NCBI GenBank assembly: GCA_023667165.1
Contig: JAMPAO010000126.1
Span: 1 to 6,632 of the forward strand
Source of the DNA: Ruminococcus sp.
GTDB lineage: Bacteria > Bacillota > Clostridia > Oscillospirales > Ruminococcaceae
DNA: 6,632 nucleotides
Reading direction: 5' to 3'
Shown here: in pieces, positions 5,228 through 6,632 of the stretch
Layout of the letters: every line of letters begins with the position of its first letter
Numbering within the stretch: the first letter of the stretch is position 1
Notes under the pieces: model-generated
The model's database searches: none
What the model was told of the DNA's origin: nothing
The model's input: only the letters and a program-made list of their open reading frames with translations
Program-made: the position numbers and the translations under genes

Positions 5228-6632
5228 AGAATGAACTGTCAAATGTGGCTTTTTCGTAATCGGGTATCAAGGTAGAGGGATTATCGCTGCTTACATATGT
5301 GTAATTGGATTTACCGCTCTTCTTGATCTTATACATGGCTGAATCCGCCGCTTCAAGGAGTTCGGTGGAATTGGAGCCGTTTTCTCTGAAAAAGGCGATA
5401 CCGATACTGCAATGGATATTGAAATGTTCTCCGCAGGATTCGGATATAAAGCCTGCGTCCAAGGTGTTTATCATCTCCTGCGCAGCCTTGCCGGCGTCGC
5501 CTATGAGCTTGAGATTTGTAAGGCACATGACAAATTCATCTCCGCCCAAACGTCCTCCGAAACCCCTGTCAAAGGTGATCTCCTTGATCGTATCGGCAAC
5601 GAATTTAAGCACCTCGTCGCCGCACTTGTGACCGTATTCGTCGTTGAAGTGCTTGAAATCGTCCAGATCTATAAACATCAGAGCGTCAAGACTCCTGCGC
5701 GACGTGGAAAGCTGCATTTCCTCATCGAGAGTTCTCATAAAGGTGGCACGGTTATAAAGCTGCGTAAGAGCGTCAAAATTAGCCTTTTGCATAAGGGTGA
5801 TGGTGCTTTTCTTTTCGCGGTCTATATCCGTTATCATACCGATAAGCTTGGCAGGGGATTTATTTCTGTCGAAAAATTTCTTAACGCGTATCTTTACCCA
5901 GGTAAAATCGCCGTAAATATTCTTTAATCGGTATTCGCCCTCCCATTTTTCACCTGCGGATGATATGATATTGTTTACGTCGTCGTGATAACGCTTTGCG
6001 TCGTCCTTATGCACCTTCATTTTATACAGGAAGCTTTCCTTGATCGTGTCGTCTGCGGCTCTGAAGGTAAACTTTTGGTTAAAGTTATCCGATACATATA
6101 TCTTGAACGTTTTTAAATTTGCCTCGAAAATAACGTTGTCCGTCATGGAAACTACCGTGCGGTAACGCTGCTCGCTTTCGTAAATGCTTTCCACAAGAGA
6201 ATTAAATGAATTGCTTATCTCGCCGAATTCGTCCTTTGAGGAAAGCTCGAGGCGCACGGATTGATCGCCCCTGTTCATTTTTCTTACAACGTCAAGTATA
6301 AGCTGTATCGGCGCAGTAAAGCGAATGCCCATAAATATTACTGCCGCCGCGGTTATAATAAGTATTACCGCAAGGATGACAGAGCCGTCCTTAAAGCCTT
6401 TTTTAAGCACAGCCTTGGCGTCGTTATTGTTATACATACTGATAACGCACCAGTTTCCCGACAAAACGGCGGTGCCGCATACGGTAGTTCCGTTATACTC
6501 GGTAGTAACCGTATCCTTGACGGCAGCCTGGCTGTAAAAGGGGATGGCGGCAGACAGATATTCGGGTATTTCCCTGTATTCCACAACGGCTTCGAGAGTC
6601 TTGGGTATACTGATACTGCTTGTGATATACTT
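5226..6632 (-). CDS. Membrane-bound HAMP-PAS-GGDEF diguanylate cyclase, N-terminus missing
   Basis: The frame is open to the right edge; 468 residues are visible and the start lies outside the window. The GTG at 6584 is not needed as a start because the frame continues upstream of it. In visible numbering, residues 1 to about 80 are the end of an extracellular sensor, perhaps Cache-like. A membrane helix lies at about 84-105, HAMP at about 106-150 (with KDEFGEISNSF), PAS at about 157-273 (ending in WEGEYRLK, WVKIRVK and GMITDIDREKK), and GGDEF at about 284-445. The cyclase domain has NFDALTQLYNR, FIDLDDFK (320-327, metal-binding D322) and an intact GGDEF (363-367), so it should make cyclic di-GMP from two GTP. 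The inhibitory RxxD site expected five residues before GGDEF reads FDRG and appears absent. The signal sensed is unknown. It converges on the spore-protein gene. Confidence 0.93.
   Translation of the reverse strand, partial: KYITSSISIPKTLEAVVEYREIPEYLSAAIPFYSQAAVKDTVTTEYNGTTVCGTAVLSGNWCVISMYNNNDAKAVLKKGFKDGSVILAVILIITAAAVIFMGIRFTAPIQLILDVVRKMNRGDQSVRLELSSKDEFGEISNSFNSLVESIYESEQRYRTVVSMTDNVIFEANLKTFKIYVSDNFNQKFTFRAADDTIKESFLYKMKVHKDDAKRYHDDVNNIISSAGEKWEGEYRLKNIYGDFTWVKIRVKKFFDRNKSPAKLIGMITDIDREKKSTITLMQKANFDALTQLYNRATFMRTLDEEMQLSTSRRSLDALMFIDLDDFKHFNDEYGHKCGDEVLKFVADTIKEITFDRGFGGRLGGDEFVMCLTNLKLIGDAGKAAQEMINTLDAGFISESCGEHFNIHCSIGIAFFRENGSNSTELLEAADSAMYKIKKSGKSNYTYVSSDNPSTLIPDYEKATFDSSF

Noticed and set aside
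5305..5927. Plus-strand open frames of 108 and 171 codons inside the GGDEF gene.
   Set aside because: They are antisense to a clearly conserved domain, and their translations show no family features.
1..6632. A CRISPR array, tRNA, rRNA, prophage or defence system.
   Set aside because: I found no regularly spaced repeats, no tRNA-like cloverleaf and no phage or defence proteins among the genes.

Overview
The window looks like chromosome from a spore-forming, Gram-positive Clostridia species, most likely a gut Oscillospiraceae/Ruminococcus-type bacterium. The reasons are: moderate GC with AT-rich intergenic DNA, strong AGGAGG-type ribosome binding sites, sigma-A-like promoters, a lipoprotein-type binding protein, and an alpha/beta-type small acid-soluble spore protein. 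The species is inferred, not shown.

Layout: (1) 1-393 is an AT-rich intergenic region with two divergent promoter candidates, one firing left off the window and one driving an unrecognised acidic 224-aa protein (394-1068). (2) 1114-3483 is a complete polar amino acid ABC importer: lipoprotein substrate-binding protein, permease and GlnQ-type ATPase, in that order. A strong hairpin between the binding protein and the permease probably sets their ratio, and permease and ATPase overlap by 14 nt. (3) 3484-3645 is a ~162-nt near-palindrome without a convincing gene, resembling a MITE, between the ATPase stop codon and the ribosome binding site of a TTG-started GNAT acetyltransferase (3674-4093). 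(4) After a long-hairpin terminator (4165-4260), a minus-strand membrane-protein gene (4276-4726) is broken by a one-base frameshift in a T7 run. (5) An alpha/beta SASP gene (4975-5166) with a possible sigma-G-type promoter converges on a minus-strand HAMP-PAS-GGDEF diguanylate cyclase (5226 to the right edge, N-terminus missing). They share a bidirectional terminator whose stem overlaps the cyclase stop codon.

The most striking observation is that the binding protein is circularly permuted. Motifs that normally form the second half of an SBP_bac_3 protein come first, directly after the lipobox, and the normal first half comes last. All the usual ligand-contact motifs are kept, and the permease and ATPase beside it are intact, so the permuted protein is probably functional. 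Next in interest are the MITE-like palindrome, the homopolymer frameshift, and the cyclase's apparent lack of the inhibitory RxxD site.
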